Below are positions 8,956-18,097 of a DNA stretch of 64,000 nt, in pieces. Position 1 is the stretch's first letter; the number at the start of each line of letters is the position of its first letter. The translations under genes and the position numbers were made by a program. The notes under the pieces were generated by a model, which made no database searches, had not been told where the DNA came from, and saw nothing but the letters and a program-made list of their open reading frames with translations. Source of the stretch: Candidatus Moranbacteria bacterium RIFCSPHIGHO2_01_FULL_55_24 (GTDB lineage Bacteria; Patescibacteria; Paceibacteria; Moranbacterales; UBA1568); assembly GCA_001786575.1 (NCBI GenBank), contig MFRW01000009.1, positions 1 through 64,000 of the forward strand. The letters run 5' to 3'.

Positions 8956-9546
8956 ATGTTTCTGACCGAACGCATAGACAGAGCTATCGAGCGTGCGACC
9001 GTGCTCCATGGCGAGCAGAAAAGGAAGATTTCCGGCGTGCCGTATATCGTGCACCCGTATGCTGTGGCATTCCTCCTCGCGCATTTCATCGACGATGAAG
9101 ACGTGATCATCGCGGGACTGCTCCATGATGTCTTGGAGGACGTGCCCGGCTATACCGAAGAGATGCTCCGCGAAGAATTCGGAGAGCGCGTCGCGGCCAT
9201 CGTCGCCGAGGTGACCGAAGACTTCAGTATCGAGGAAAAAGAGAATCATGCGCTGCGCAAGGACTCGTGGCGGGGGCGCAAGGAACAGTATCTGGAAAAT
9301 TTGAAGAATGACAGCCGCGAAGCCCTCCTGGTGGCGGCGGCAGACAAGGTGCACAATATGCGCTCTCTCCTCGACGGCCATCGCCAGGGCGGCGAGCAAG
9401 TGCTCGCATCATTCGTTGCGAATCGGGAAAATCTCATCTGGTTCTACGGATCAGCCGTGCAGGTGATCGCCGAGCGTCTCTCGCACCCGCTTTCCCAAGA
9501 GTTGGAGCGCGTCTTCGAAGAACTCAAAACCGCGCTGGAAGCATAA
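8956..9546 (+). CDS. HD-domain phosphohydrolase, single-domain (p)ppGpp-hydrolase-like
   Basis: 196 residues forming one HD domain of the RelA/SpoT-hydrolase type. Metal-binding residues are visible: His33 in YIVHP, His57-Asp58 in GLLHDVLED, and a later aspartate in AADKVHNMRS. The synthetase and regulatory domains of a full RelA/SpoT are absent, so it resembles small alarmone hydrolases. Hydrolysis of (p)ppGpp is likely from family but unproven; another nucleotide could be the substrate. A TATATA at 8945-8950 sits only 6 bases before the ATG. Confidence 0.82.
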   Translation: MFLTERIDRAIERATVLHGEQKRKISGVPYIVHPYAVAFLLAHFIDDEDVIIAGLLHDVLEDVPGYTEEMLREEFGERVAAIVAEVTEDFSIEEKENHALRKDSWRGRKEQYLENLKNDSREALLVAAADKVHNMRSLLDGHRQGGEQVLASFVANRENLIWFYGSAVQVIAERLSHPLSQELERVFEELKTALEA

Positions 9547-9551
9547 TTGTC

Positions 9552-9560
9552 TGCTACAAT
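9552..9560 (+). promoter_or_regulatory. TGn-extended -10 box giving a leaderless GT4 mRNA
   Basis: TGC-TACAAT at 9552-9560, with no clear -35. The expected start point, about 7 bases downstream, falls on the A of the ATG at 9567. Confidence 0.5.
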
Positions 9561-9566
9561 AGGCAT

Positions 9567-10709
9567 ATGCGTATCGGTATCAATGCGTCTTTTTTGCGGA
9601 AGCCCGGAACCGGGATCGGCCAGGTGACCGAGGGTTTTCTCCGGCAATTGTTCGCCGGCCTCGGAACAGCCGACGGGCATGAATACATCCTTTATCTGGA
9701 ACAGGAAAGGGATGATTTTACGCTCCCGCAAAACGTCAAGAAGCGCGTCGTGCTTCCCTGGTGGCGGCGCGATGATCTCATCAGGAAATACCTCTGGGAG
9801 CGGCGGGTCCTGCCGCGCGAAGCCCGAAGAGACGGCTGCGAGGCATTCCTCTCGCTGTATCAGTCCGCGAGCATCTTTCCCGAAGAGATGTTCCACGTGA
9901 TGGTGGTACACGACATCATCCCCGAACTCTTTCCGGAGTATCAGGGGAACATCCGCAAGGCCGGCTACTGGAAAAGCGTGAAGCAGGGCATCGGGCATGC
10001 CTCGCGCATCATTGCCGTCTCGCAGACGACGAAGGACGACATCGGAGAATACCTGGGCATTCCGGAAGGCCGCATCAGCGTAGCGTACCCGAGCATCGCG
10101 CCTGTTTTTAAGAAAGAACTTACGGAAGATGCCGTGCAATCCGTTCTGGCGCGCTATGGCCTCGAGCCAGGATACCTCTATCATGGCGGGGGATTGGAGA
10201 TCCGCAAGAATACCGAGACGCTCCTTCGCGCGTATGCCGGGCTTCTGAAAAAAGGAGCAAGCGTCCCGCCGCTCGTCATTTCCGGAACGATCCATAGTAC
10301 ATCCAACCCTTTGGCCACGGATGTGGCGCGCATCATAGCGGAACTCGGAATCGGTCACCAGGTGAAGCTTCTCGGCTTCGTGCCGGAAGCCAATCTTCCG
10401 GCGCTCTACAGGGGAGCGAAGCTTTTCATCTATCCGTCTCTCTACGAGGGATTCGGTCTCCCCGTGCTCGAAGCTCTCGCTTCCGGTACGCCGGTCATCA
10501 CGACCCGCGGCGGTGCGCTCCCGGAGGTAGCCGAAAGCGCTGCTCGCTATATCGACCCGGAAAACGAGGAAGAGATGCAAGGAGCGATCCTGGCCTTGCT
10601 CGAAGAGAGAGAAGAGCGGGAAAGACTCTCTCTTGCCGGAAGAGGACAGGCCGAGAAATTCGACTGGGAGCATTTCACCCGTGCTATCCTTGAGACATTT
10701 GAAAAATAG
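9567..10709 (+). CDS. GT4 family glycosyltransferase
   Basis: 380 residues, GT-B fold. The N-terminus GINASFLRKPGTGIGQVTEGF carries the flexible acceptor loop. HDIIPELFPEY lies near 113, GGLEIRKNTETLL near 210 opens the donor domain, and YEGFGLPVLEALASGTPVI near 292 carries the paired glutamates of GT4. The gene starts a five-gene plus-strand block for surface-glycan assembly (GT4, ligase-like, GT4, LCP, GT2). There is no Shine-Dalgarno; an extended -10 box abuts the ATG. Confidence 0.9.
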   Translation: MRIGINASFLRKPGTGIGQVTEGFLRQLFAGLGTADGHEYILYLEQERDDFTLPQNVKKRVVLPWWRRDDLIRKYLWERRVLPREARRDGCEAFLSLYQSASIFPEEMFHVMVVHDIIPELFPEYQGNIRKAGYWKSVKQGIGHASRIIAVSQTTKDDIGEYLGIPEGRISVAYPSIAPVFKKELTEDAVQSVLARYGLEPGYLYHGGGLEIRKNTETLLRAYAGLLKKGASVPPLVISGTIHSTSNPLATDVARIIAELGIGHQVKLLGFVPEANLPALYRGAKLFIYPSLYEGFGLPVLEALASGTPVITTRGGALPEVAESAARYIDPENEEEMQGAILALLEEREERERLSLAGRGQAEKFDWEHFTRAILETFEK

Positions 10710-10715
10710 TATAGT

Positions 10716-12329
10716 ATGGAGCAAATCCGAAAAATTGGAGAAGCGCTCATGCGGATCAATGGGGAGAAGTGGCTTCTGGTCTCGGGGAATATCCTCTTAG
10801 GCCTTTTCTTTATCATCTTGGCAAACGTAGGGGTCCTGCCCTTGGATACGGTTCATTTTTTCTTTTTCAGCTTTATCGGTTTCCTCTTCGCACTCTATCG
10901 CCCGGCATGGGCATTTCTTCTTCTGGTCGGTTTCCTTCCTTATGAGGCAGTCAATCTGGCTCCGGAAGCGTGGGGGATGGACCTCCGTCCTTACCAGCTC
11001 GCTGTGGTCCTGCTCTCTCTGGCGCTTCTCGCCCGTCTGGCCATGAAGAAGCTTTCTTGGAAGTTTTTCCGGCTTTCCTGGATCGATATCCTTCCGGGAA
11101 TCGTCGGTATCGGTGCCTTCTTGGCAGTTCCCTTCGCGCCGGATGCGGGTACAGCGCTCCGCCAAGCGGTCATCGTCGCTTCATTCGGGCTGCTCTATTT
11201 CCTGTTGCGCCAGTTTCTCCGCAAAGAAGAGAACATCCGTCATATCGAACCGTTCTTCCTCGGTTCGGCTTCGGTCGTCTTCGCCTATACCATCTGGCAG
11301 AGCTTCCGGATGCAGGCGGGACAGGCAGCATTTACGACGATGGTCGGCCGTCCGAACGGCACATTCGTCGAAGCTGATTGGCTCGGACTCTTTGCGGCTT
11401 TCATCATCATTTTCATACTGGCTCGGGTGTTTGCTCACATCCAGAAAAGTACCCTTCGAGCGATGGATGTTGTCCGGACTGAAGGGATATTCTTAGCCGT
11501 GCGTCTCGGTATCCTGACTCTCGGTTTCGGCGCGCTGCTTCTTTCCCTAAGCCGGAGCGCTTGGCTCGGTGTCGTCGCGGGTTTCGGTCTCCTTCTCTCC
11601 TTCGCGGCGCTCGGCGTTTTCCGCAAGGCTTTCCCGCGTCAGACACTCGCAGTCGTTAGCGGGCTGGCAGCTGCAAGTTTCTTTCTCGCGCTTGCTTCTG
11701 TGCACTTCTTCCATCTGACCGCTTTCGACCTCTCTTCCCGTGCGGAGAGTACGGCTTCCGGACTCCAGCTCATCACCATCTCTTGCGAGCGCGAGACAGC
11801 GCTCCCGGAGAGCATCGGAACGACTGATGAGCTTGCGCAGTACGGCTGCCGGCACATCAACCTGGAAGAAAAAGAAAGCGAGCGAGCACTCGGCCATAGC
11901 GTGACGGAAATCTTCCGCCAGGATCCGAATGTCTCTATCCGCAAGATGATTTTCCTCCGCTCGTTTTCCCTGATCCGCGAGCATTGGGCATTCGGGATCG
12001 GGTGGGGGAATGCCCCGCTCTTTCTCGGCTCGGATGAACGCGGTGCGGGACTCAATACCAGCAATATGTTCCTCGAAGTGTGGCTCGGAAGCGGGCTTCT
12101 GGGCTTCGCAGCTTTCCTTCTTTTCTGGTTCTGGATTCTTACGGCGAGCGTGAGAGAACTCGCACGGAGCGCCTGGGGGAATGCTTCACAACTTCTCGTG
12201 ATCAGTCTCTGGGGAGTGCTCACCGTCTTCAACCTCTTCAATGCGGGACTTCTCATGGCACTTCTCTTCCTGTTCCTTGCGCTTACGGTGCTCATTCTCC
12301 CGAAACCTTTCCAAACGAAAAAAATATGA
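10716..12329 (+). CDS. O-antigen ligase / polymerase-like (Wzy_C) membrane protein
   Basis: 537 residues from the first ATG, with about 12 hydrophobic helices and one large extracytoplasmic loop at roughly 340-415. This is the architecture of the O-antigen ligase/Wzy superfamily; LSRSAWLGV near 275 resembles the conserved arginine region of that family. An internal ATG at 10749 has a better Shine-Dalgarno (GGAG, 8 bases upstream) and may be the true start, shortening the protein by 11 residues. The stop overlaps the next ATG (12326-12329). Probable role: polymerising or transferring lipid-linked glycan outside the membrane. Confidence 0.8.
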   Translation: MEQIRKIGEALMRINGEKWLLVSGNILLGLFFIILANVGVLPLDTVHFFFFSFIGFLFALYRPAWAFLLLVGFLPYEAVNLAPEAWGMDLRPYQLAVVLLSLALLARLAMKKLSWKFFRLSWIDILPGIVGIGAFLAVPFAPDAGTALRQAVIVASFGLLYFLLRQFLRKEENIRHIEPFFLGSASVVFAYTIWQSFRMQAGQAAFTTMVGRPNGTFVEADWLGLFAAFIIIFILARVFAHIQKSTLRAMDVVRTEGIFLAVRLGILTLGFGALLLSLSRSAWLGVVAGFGLLLSFAALGVFRKAFPRQTLAVVSGLAAASFFLALASVHFFHLTAFDLSSRAESTASGLQLITISCERETALPESIGTTDELAQYGCRHINLEEKESERALGHSVTEIFRQDPNVSIRKMIFLRSFSLIREHWAFGIGWGNAPLFLGSDERGAGLNTSNMFLEVWLGSGLLGFAAFLLFWFWILTASVRELARSAWGNASQLLVISLWGVLTVFNLFNAGLLMALLFLFLALTVLILPKPFQTKKI

Positions 12330-13486
12330 AGACTTTCGCCATCGATATCCGCCTGATCGGGAAGAAACGCACCGGAGACGAGACGGTTTTTTTGGAATTG
12401 ACGCGCGAGCTCTTGCGTCAGGACCGGGGGAATCGTTATCTCCTCATGACTGACGAGACAGATGAAGAGAAAAAGAAGAAGGTCCGCGAGCGCCTGGGGA
12501 CGCCCGAGCATCCTTCTGTCGAAATCGTGACCCTCCGTGCTGCGAACCGCTTCGCTTGGAATCTTTTCGCGGTGCCGCGCTTCCTCCGGGGGCGTCCGGT
12601 GGATGTCTATCATACCCAGTACATCCTGCCTTTTTCCGTGCCGCGGCGCACCAAAGTCGTGATGCATGTGCACGATGTCTCGTTCGCAGCCTATCCGCAC
12701 CTCATCGGTTTCTTGGATCGTCTCTTCCTGGGACTCTTCATTCCGCGCTCGCTTCGGCGGGCGGATCTGGTGGTCGCTCCTTCGGCATTCACGAAAAGCG
12801 AGATCACCCGCTATTTCGGGACCGCACCGGAAAAGATCGCGGTCATCCCGAATGCGGTGGGGACCGGGTTTCTGGCGGAAAGCCTCCGTACAATCGACCC
12901 GAGCGCCTTGCGGCAGAAGTACTCGCTTCCGGAACACTTCCTCCTCTATGTAGGAACGCTTCAGCCTCGGAAGAACCTGCCATTTCTGATCCGCGCGTTC
13001 GCCGGATTGAAGGAGCGCCTACCGCAAGTCTCGCTCGTCTTGGTAGGCAGCCGGGAAGGGCACCACTTCGATCCGGGGATCGACAAGGCGATAGCCGAGC
13101 ATGGCCTGGAGGAGAGCGTGGTTTTCCCCGGCTATGTGGATCAGGAAGACCTGCCCGGCCTCATGCGGCTGGCGCAAGCGTTCGTGTTCCCGTCGCTTTA
13201 TGAGGGCTTCGGAATTCCGCTTCTGGAGGCCATGAGCCAAGGGGTAGCGGTGGCCGCTTCGGACATCCCGTGCCTTCGTGAAGTAGGGGGCGATGCTGCG
13301 GTCTACTTCGACCCCGGAAACCTTGCCACAGCACAGGAAAAATTGTATACTCTTTTTACTGAATCATCATTGCGAGAGCCTCTCATTTCTCTCGGGAAAG
13401 AGCGCGTAAGAGCCTACTCCTGGGAAAAAAGCGCGGCGCTTCTCGTTAAGGAATATCAGAAACTTTCTTCCTCGGAAGGAAGCTAA
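12326..13486 (+). CDS. GT4 family glycosyltransferase
   Basis: 386 residues from the ATG at 12326, chosen because it overlaps the preceding stop (ATGA) and gives a normal GT-B start (MKTFAIDIRLIG). Longer in-frame openings would lie inside the ligase gene. Visible motifs are MHVHDVSF near 112, VIPNAVGTGF near 175, YVGTLQPRKNLPFLI near 210, and YEGFGIPLLEAMSQGV near 292 with the two glutamates. It resembles the GT4 at 9567 in length and motif spacing, so the two may be old duplicates acting successively on one glycan. Confidence 0.9.
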   Translation: MKTFAIDIRLIGKKRTGDETVFLELTRELLRQDRGNRYLLMTDETDEEKKKKVRERLGTPEHPSVEIVTLRAANRFAWNLFAVPRFLRGRPVDVYHTQYILPFSVPRRTKVVMHVHDVSFAAYPHLIGFLDRLFLGLFIPRSLRRADLVVAPSAFTKSEITRYFGTAPEKIAVIPNAVGTGFLAESLRTIDPSALRQKYSLPEHFLLYVGTLQPRKNLPFLIRAFAGLKERLPQVSLVLVGSREGHHFDPGIDKAIAEHGLEESVVFPGYVDQEDLPGLMRLAQAFVFPSLYEGFGIPLLEAMSQGVAVAASDIPCLREVGGDAAVYFDPGNLATAQEKLYTLFTESSLREPLISLGKERVRAYSWEKSAALLVKEYQKLSSSEGS

Positions 13487-13505
13487 ATGTTTTTTATTTG
13501 TATCT

Positions 13506-14738
13506 ATGGCACTTTTTCGATCAAACAAGACCAGTACCGGCTTCGCTGCCGGGAGTCAGAATAAGAATAATAAGAACAAGCGGCGTGCGGTGCGCATCGG
13601 GCTTTTCTTCGTAGCATTGCTCCTGATCGCCGGAGGAGCGTTTGCCTGGAAGACCGGCTTTGTCTTGAACAAGATTTCCCAAGGCAATGCCAATATCTTC
13701 AAGAGCTTGGTGAAATCCCTTCCGGGGATGAGAGACACGCTCAAAGGCGAAGACGAAGGACGGATCAATATCCTCCTCTTGGGCATGCGGGGAGAGAACG
13801 TGCCTGGCGGGGGTCTCTTGGCGGATACCATCATGGTGCTTTCTATCCATCCGAAAGCGGAGGGAGTCGAGGGTGATCAGCCGAAGGCCTCGCTCATTTC
13901 TATCCCGCGCGATCTCTATGTGACTGTTCCTGGCAAGTCTGAACAGCGCAAGATCAATGCGGTCTACGCGCTCGGCGAAGAGCGCAAGCATGGCGGCGGC
14001 GGAATCGAAGACATGCAGAAGATTGTCTCCGAAGTGACCGGCCAGAAGATCGGCTATACGGCCGTCATCAACTTCCAGGGCTTCAAGGATCTCATCAATG
14101 CATTGGGCGGCGTCACGGTGACGCTGGACCAGCCCTTCCAGGAAGGGGTGCAGTTCCTCGGCCTCGAACAGCGCTGTGACGGCATCACGTACACTATTCC
14201 TTCCGGTAATTACGAAGAGAAGCGCATCCAGCGGAAGAACGGGACCTACTATGCCAACCCGAAACGCTATCCGCTCTGCTTCGCCAAAGTCGAGCCTGAA
14301 AACCTCGAATGCGGCGGCAACTTCTCGTTGCCGGCTGGCGAGAACCGGCTCGACGGAGACACAGCACTCTGCTATGCCCGTTCCCGCGCTACCTCGAGCG
14401 ACTTCGAGCGTGCTCGGCGCCAGCAGCAGGTCCTTCAGGCGGTGAAGGCCAAAGCGCTTTCTATCGGCACGCTGACGGACTTCTCGAAGGTAAACGCGAT
14501 GCTGGACAGCCTCGGGAACAATGCCACGACCAATCTCGAAGCTTGGGAACTCAAGCGTTTCTTCGATCTCTACCAGCAGATCGGCGAAGTGAAGCTCAAC
14601 CAGAGAGTGCTCGAAGACAGCGAGGAAGGCCTCCTCTATGCGCCTCCACAGACCAAGGAAACCGGCTACATTCTCCTTCCGCGCGGAGACAACTACGACC
14701 GCATCCACGAACTCTTCAAAAACTCGCTCAACTACTAG
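13506..14738 (+). CDS. LytR-CpsA-Psr (LCP) family phosphotransferase
   Basis: 410 residues. A basic N-terminus is followed by one membrane helix at about 28-47 and an extracytoplasmic LCP domain. Family marks are INILLLGMRG near 88, SIPRDLYVTV near 134 with the pyrophosphate-binding arginine, INFQGFKDLINALGGVTVT near 187, and the C-terminal LDGDTALCYARSR near 285 with its conserved arginines. LCP enzymes move lipid-linked glycans onto peptidoglycan or another wall acceptor. Placed after the ligase-like and GT genes, it is the likely last step of this pathway. Confidence 0.92.
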   Translation: MALFRSNKTSTGFAAGSQNKNNKNKRRAVRIGLFFVALLLIAGGAFAWKTGFVLNKISQGNANIFKSLVKSLPGMRDTLKGEDEGRINILLLGMRGENVPGGGLLADTIMVLSIHPKAEGVEGDQPKASLISIPRDLYVTVPGKSEQRKINAVYALGEERKHGGGGIEDMQKIVSEVTGQKIGYTAVINFQGFKDLINALGGVTVTLDQPFQEGVQFLGLEQRCDGITYTIPSGNYEEKRIQRKNGTYYANPKRYPLCFAKVEPENLECGGNFSLPAGENRLDGDTALCYARSRATSSDFERARRQQQVLQAVKAKALSIGTLTDFSKVNAMLDSLGNNATTNLEAWELKRFFDLYQQIGEVKLNQRVLEDSEEGLLYAPPQTKETGYILLPRGDNYDRIHELFKNSLNY

Positions 14739-14750
14739 AGCGCAATACGT

Positions 14751-15578
14751 GTGAATCCCATCGATGTCACCATCGCGATAAACGGCTATAGGAATCCGGA
14801 GCTGCTCCGCCTGTGCTTGAAGTCGATCTACGAACATCTGCCGAAGTCAGGCCTGGGCTACGAGGTCCTGGTGGCCGACAGCGCTACCGAGGAAGACACC
14901 GAGATGCTCATGCGCGAGGAATTCCCGGAAGCCCGCTTTTTCCCTTTCCGGGAAAACGTCGGCTTCAAGACTCTCGTGAATACCTCGATCCGCGAAGCTC
15001 GCGGAGAGTATGTCTTCCTCATCAACAGCGACATCGTCTTGAACGAAGACTCGGTGCCGAAGCTCCTGGCTTACGCACGCGAGCATCCGGAAATAGGGCT
15101 GCTCGGTCCCAAGCAGTTCAACTTCAACGGCTCGCTCCAGAAGAGCTCTTTCCGCTTCTATCGTCCCCAGACGATTCTGTACCGGCGCACTTTCTTGGGC
15201 CGGCTGCCGTTCGGCAAGAAGCACTTGGCCTGGTTTGAAATGGAAGACAAGAAGGATACGGAAGAGCCTGTAAGCGCCGAATGGATCATCGGTTCCGCGC
15301 TCTTCGTTTCCAAGAAGAATGCCGAGCGCATCGGCCCTATGGATGACCGCTTCTTCATGTATATGGAAGACGTGGACTGGTGCCGCCGCTTCTGGGAACA
15401 GGGTCTCAAAGTCGTCTACTATCCCAAGAGTTCCGTCTACCACTATCACGCCAAGGCGAGTGCGAAAGGCGGATTCTGGCGATCGCTTCTCTTCAACCGC
15501 CTGACCTGGTACCATATCGAGAGCGCGCTCCAGTACTTCTGGAAATATCGAGGAAGACCGCTCCCCAAAATCACCTAA
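14751..15578 (+). CDS. GT2 family (rhamnosyltransferase-like) glycosyltransferase
   Basis: 275 residues from a GTG at 14751, 12 bases after the LCP stop. GT-A marks are VTIAINGYRN at the start, VADSATEED near 41, the metal-binding INSDIV near 83, and FMYMEDVDWCRRFW near 203, the ED-x-D-W-x-x-R pattern of processive and rhamnosyl GT2 enzymes. No membrane segment is visible. It probably adds a sugar to the glycan made by this block; donor unknown. Confidence 0.9.
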   Translation: MNPIDVTIAINGYRNPELLRLCLKSIYEHLPKSGLGYEVLVADSATEEDTEMLMREEFPEARFFPFRENVGFKTLVNTSIREARGEYVFLINSDIVLNEDSVPKLLAYAREHPEIGLLGPKQFNFNGSLQKSSFRFYRPQTILYRRTFLGRLPFGKKHLAWFEMEDKKDTEEPVSAEWIIGSALFVSKKNAERIGPMDDRFFMYMEDVDWCRRFWEQGLKVVYYPKSSVYHYHAKASAKGGFWRSLLFNRLTWYHIESALQYFWKYRGRPLPKIT

Positions 15579-15594
15579 AACCGCAAAACCATCT

Positions 15595-16881
15595 ATGCAG
15601 AGCGCAGATATCAATGAACCGAATAAGAAGAGCGGAGAGCAACTCGAGAAGAGCAAGGCCGTATTTCACCGCGCTTTCATTTTTTTCCTGGTGTCTTTCT
15701 CGATCGGCGTGGCTTTCTGGTCTGGCTACGAGCACGGCCAAAAGCAGGGCGCAAACATCGAAGAGGCGGTTATCTCTCCGGATGACGCTGTTTTCATAAA
15801 TAAGGAAAGCCAGGAAAACACTATCGACTTCGGCCTTTTCTGGAAGGTCTGGAGCATTCTCAAGGACAAGTATGTCGATAAGTCGAGCCTGGATGCCAAT
15901 AAGCTCTTCTACGGGGCGATCGACGGCATGCTGGCGGCAACGGGCGACCCGTATACCACTTTCTTCAGCCCGGAAGAGAACAAAGAATTCAAAGAGGATA
16001 TCTCCGGAACTTTCGAAGGCATCGGCGCCGAAATGGGCATCAAGGATGATATCTTGACGGTCATCGCGCCGCTTGAAGGCACTCCGGCGGAGAAGGCAGG
16101 GATCCATGCCGGAGACAAGATATTGAAGATCGACGACAAGGATACGCTCGATATGTCTCTCGAAGTGGCGGTCAAGAAAATCCGCGGTACCCGCGGTACC
16201 GAAGTGCACCTGAATATCTTCCGCGAAGGCGAGGAAGACACGCGGGATATCGTGGTCAAGCGCGACGTAATCGTGGTGAAGAGCGTACGCTTCGAGATGA
16301 AGGAGAATAAAGTGGCGCTCATACGCGTCAGCCGTTTCGGGGACGATACCGAAAGCGAATTCGAGAAAGCCGTGAACGAAGTAGGGAAATCCGGCGCTGA
16401 AAAGTTGATCCTCGACTTGCGCAATAATCCGGGAGGCTTCCTCGACACGGCTGTGAATATGGCGAGCCTGATGCTCCCGAGCCGCACAGTGGTCGTCATC
16501 GAAGAGAACGGCCGAGGCGAGCGCAAGGAAATGCGCGCCCGCGGGGGAGATGTCCTCTCGGGCATCCCGACAGTCGTCCTCATCAACGAAGGGAGTGCCA
16601 GCGCCTCCGAGATTCTCGCCGGGGCGCTTCAGGACAACCGCGAGAACGTGACCCTTATCGGCAAGAAGTCTTTCGGGAAGGGCTCGGTCCAAGAGCTGAT
16701 CGCCGTCGGCCGCGACACTTCGGTCAAGGTGACGGTGGCCCGCTGGCTCACGCCGCAGGGCGCGCAGATCAACGAGCGCGGCATCGCTCCGGATATCGAA
16801 GTGGGCATTACGACCCAAGACCGCGAGCAGGATAAGGACCCGCAGCTCGAGAAAGCCCTCGAGGTGCTCTCGGTCGATTGA
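15595..16881 (+). CDS. S41 family carboxyl-terminal processing protease
   Basis: 428 residues. A membrane anchor at about 25-43 is followed by the S41 N-terminal helical region, a PDZ domain at about 130-225 and the protease core. The catalytic serine lies in GSASASE (333-339, probably Ser336), and the general base Lys362 with Gln366 in SFGKGSVQ (359-366). It works outside the membrane, trimming C-termini of envelope proteins. In many bacteria CtpA-type genes sit near division or M23 hydrolase genes; here it follows the glycan block by 16 bases. Confidence 0.95.
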   Translation: MQSADINEPNKKSGEQLEKSKAVFHRAFIFFLVSFSIGVAFWSGYEHGQKQGANIEEAVISPDDAVFINKESQENTIDFGLFWKVWSILKDKYVDKSSLDANKLFYGAIDGMLAATGDPYTTFFSPEENKEFKEDISGTFEGIGAEMGIKDDILTVIAPLEGTPAEKAGIHAGDKILKIDDKDTLDMSLEVAVKKIRGTRGTEVHLNIFREGEEDTRDIVVKRDVIVVKSVRFEMKENKVALIRVSRFGDDTESEFEKAVNEVGKSGAEKLILDLRNNPGGFLDTAVNMASLMLPSRTVVVIEENGRGERKEMRARGGDVLSGIPTVVLINEGSASASEILAGALQDNRENVTLIGKKSFGKGSVQELIAVGRDTSVKVTVARWLTPQGAQINERGIAPDIEVGITTQDREQDKDPQLEKALEVLSVD

Positions 16882-16906
16882 CAGGGAAAATCCGCATCCG
16901 TATACT
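16878..16906 (+). promoter_or_regulatory. groS promoter
   Basis: TTGACA (16878-16883), 17-base spacer, TATACT (16901-16906). The -35 box overlaps the stop codon of the protease gene. No CIRCE-type inverted repeat is seen here, unlike the dnaK operon. Confidence 0.85.
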
Positions 16907-16929
16907 AGAGGGTGCCGTAATTTCTTATT

Positions 16930-17214
16930 ATGACGCCTATGGAAAAGATTACCGTGAAGCCGCTCGGCGAAAACGTCCTCATCCAGCCGGAAAAGCCGGA
17001 ACAGAAAACCGCTGCCGGCATCTATCTTCCTGATACTGCGAGCCAGGAACGCTCCCAGATCGGAAAAGTGGTTGCGACCGGCGAGAGCGAGAAAATTCTG
17101 GTGAAGAAAGGTCAGAGAGTGATCTTCCGCCGCTACGGCGGGGAAGAGGTGAAGATCGGGAACGAAGACTATCTTATCTCAAGCTACAAGGACATCCTGG
17201 CAGTCATCGCTTGA
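16930..17214 (+). CDS. groS: Co-chaperonin GroES
   Basis: 94 residues, standard Cpn10 length. The KPLGENVLIQP start, the mobile-loop region (EQKTAAGIYLPDTA, residues 25-38, with GIYLP contacting GroEL) and the C-terminal DYLISSYKDILAVI are all present. It caps GroEL rings during folding. groEL is not adjacent, unlike the usual groES-groEL operon: the gene has its own promoter and a strong terminator right after it. A second ATG at 16939 is possible. Confidence 0.95.
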   Translation: MTPMEKITVKPLGENVLIQPEKPEQKTAAGIYLPDTASQERSQIGKVVATGESEKILVKKGQRVIFRRYGGEEVKIGNEDYLISSYKDILAVIA

Positions 17215-17230
17215 CCTGGGATGCCCATAC

Positions 17231-17263
17231 AAAAACTCTCCGCGAGTTCGCGGAGAGTTTTTT
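17231..17263 (+). terminator. Strong rho-independent terminator after groS
   Basis: Fourteen-base stem (17231-17244 and 17249-17262) with a 4-base loop and a T run. The A run on the other side lets it serve the convergent rhodanese gene as well. Confidence 0.9.
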
Positions 17264-17278
17264 GATTCCATTCTCTGT

Positions 17279-18091
17279 TTAGGGCTCGAGTACGAGGCCG
17301 GAGGCGCTCGTCAGGTTGGCGTTCCCTTTGAGGGTACGGACCGCGAAGACATTGAGATCGAAGAGGCGGACGCCTCCCTGGAAAGACTGGATCTCGTTCT
17401 CGCCGTAGACGATGATCTGGCGCGCCGGAGGGATTTCTTTGGAGCGTTTCTCAAGTTCGGCCAAGGGAATGTTGACGGCGCCTTTCACATGCTTTTCGGC
17501 GAATTTCCCGGGAGTCTGAACGTCTAGGATAAAGAGATTGGAATCCTTGGCGTCTATGAGCGCTTTCGCTTCCTCGGCGGCGATGAGCGTCACTTTGGAT
17601 TGGTCGACGAATGAGGTCGGATCACCGGCGGAAAGGGTCTGGCGATTGGCTGCCTTCCAGGCTTCGAAGCCTCCTTCGAGGAAGGAATAACTGTAGGCGC
17701 GGGATTCGAGGATATTTTTCGCTATTTCCGATGAAGCCCGGTCTTCGGCAGATCCGACGATGACGAGCGGCGCATTGCTTTCGGGGGTATACGTAGCGAT
17801 CGCTCCTCCTGGGTAGGAGAGCGAGTGGGGGATATGCTCGCGGGCGAAGGCCTCGCTCGGACGGATGTCGATGACCGTCAAAGACTCCTGCCTGCGGAGC
17901 TTCTCCTGGAAGAGTTCCAGGCTGATGGTCGCGTCTTCGCTTTTCTTGCCAGAGTACCCTTCTTCTTCGGCCGCATCATCTCTCATCGCTTTCCAGATAC
18001 CCTGACCGATGAAGTAGAACCCGACAAAGAGAACGAGGAGCGCTCCGAGCGCTACTACCCTGACATCAGCTTCGCGTTTTGTTTTTTTCAT
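17279..18091 (-). CDS. Membrane-anchored double rhodanese-domain protein lacking catalytic cysteines
   Basis: 270 residues: one membrane helix at about 11-29, then two rhodanese domains (about 50-150 and 155-265). Both fold signatures are present (VIDIRPSEAFAREHIPHSL and FILDVQTPGKFAEKHVKGAV). The active-site loop that normally reads Y-C-x-x-G-x-R is IVGSAEDR in the first domain and VYGENEIQ in the second; neither has a cysteine. It is therefore unlikely to be a sulfurtransferase and may bind a partner at the membrane. It follows fmt by 6 bases and has an extended -10 box next to its ATG. Confidence 0.8.
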   Translation of the reverse strand: MKKTKREADVRVVALGALLVLFVGFYFIGQGIWKAMRDDAAEEEGYSGKKSEDATISLELFQEKLRRQESLTVIDIRPSEAFAREHIPHSLSYPGGAIATYTPESNAPLVIVGSAEDRASSEIAKNILESRAYSYSFLEGGFEAWKAANRQTLSAGDPTSFVDQSKVTLIAAEEAKALIDAKDSNLFILDVQTPGKFAEKHVKGAVNIPLAELEKRSKEIPPARQIIVYGENEIQSFQGGVRLFDLNVFAVRTLKGNANLTSASGLVLEP

Positions 18092-18097
18092 ATGCCA

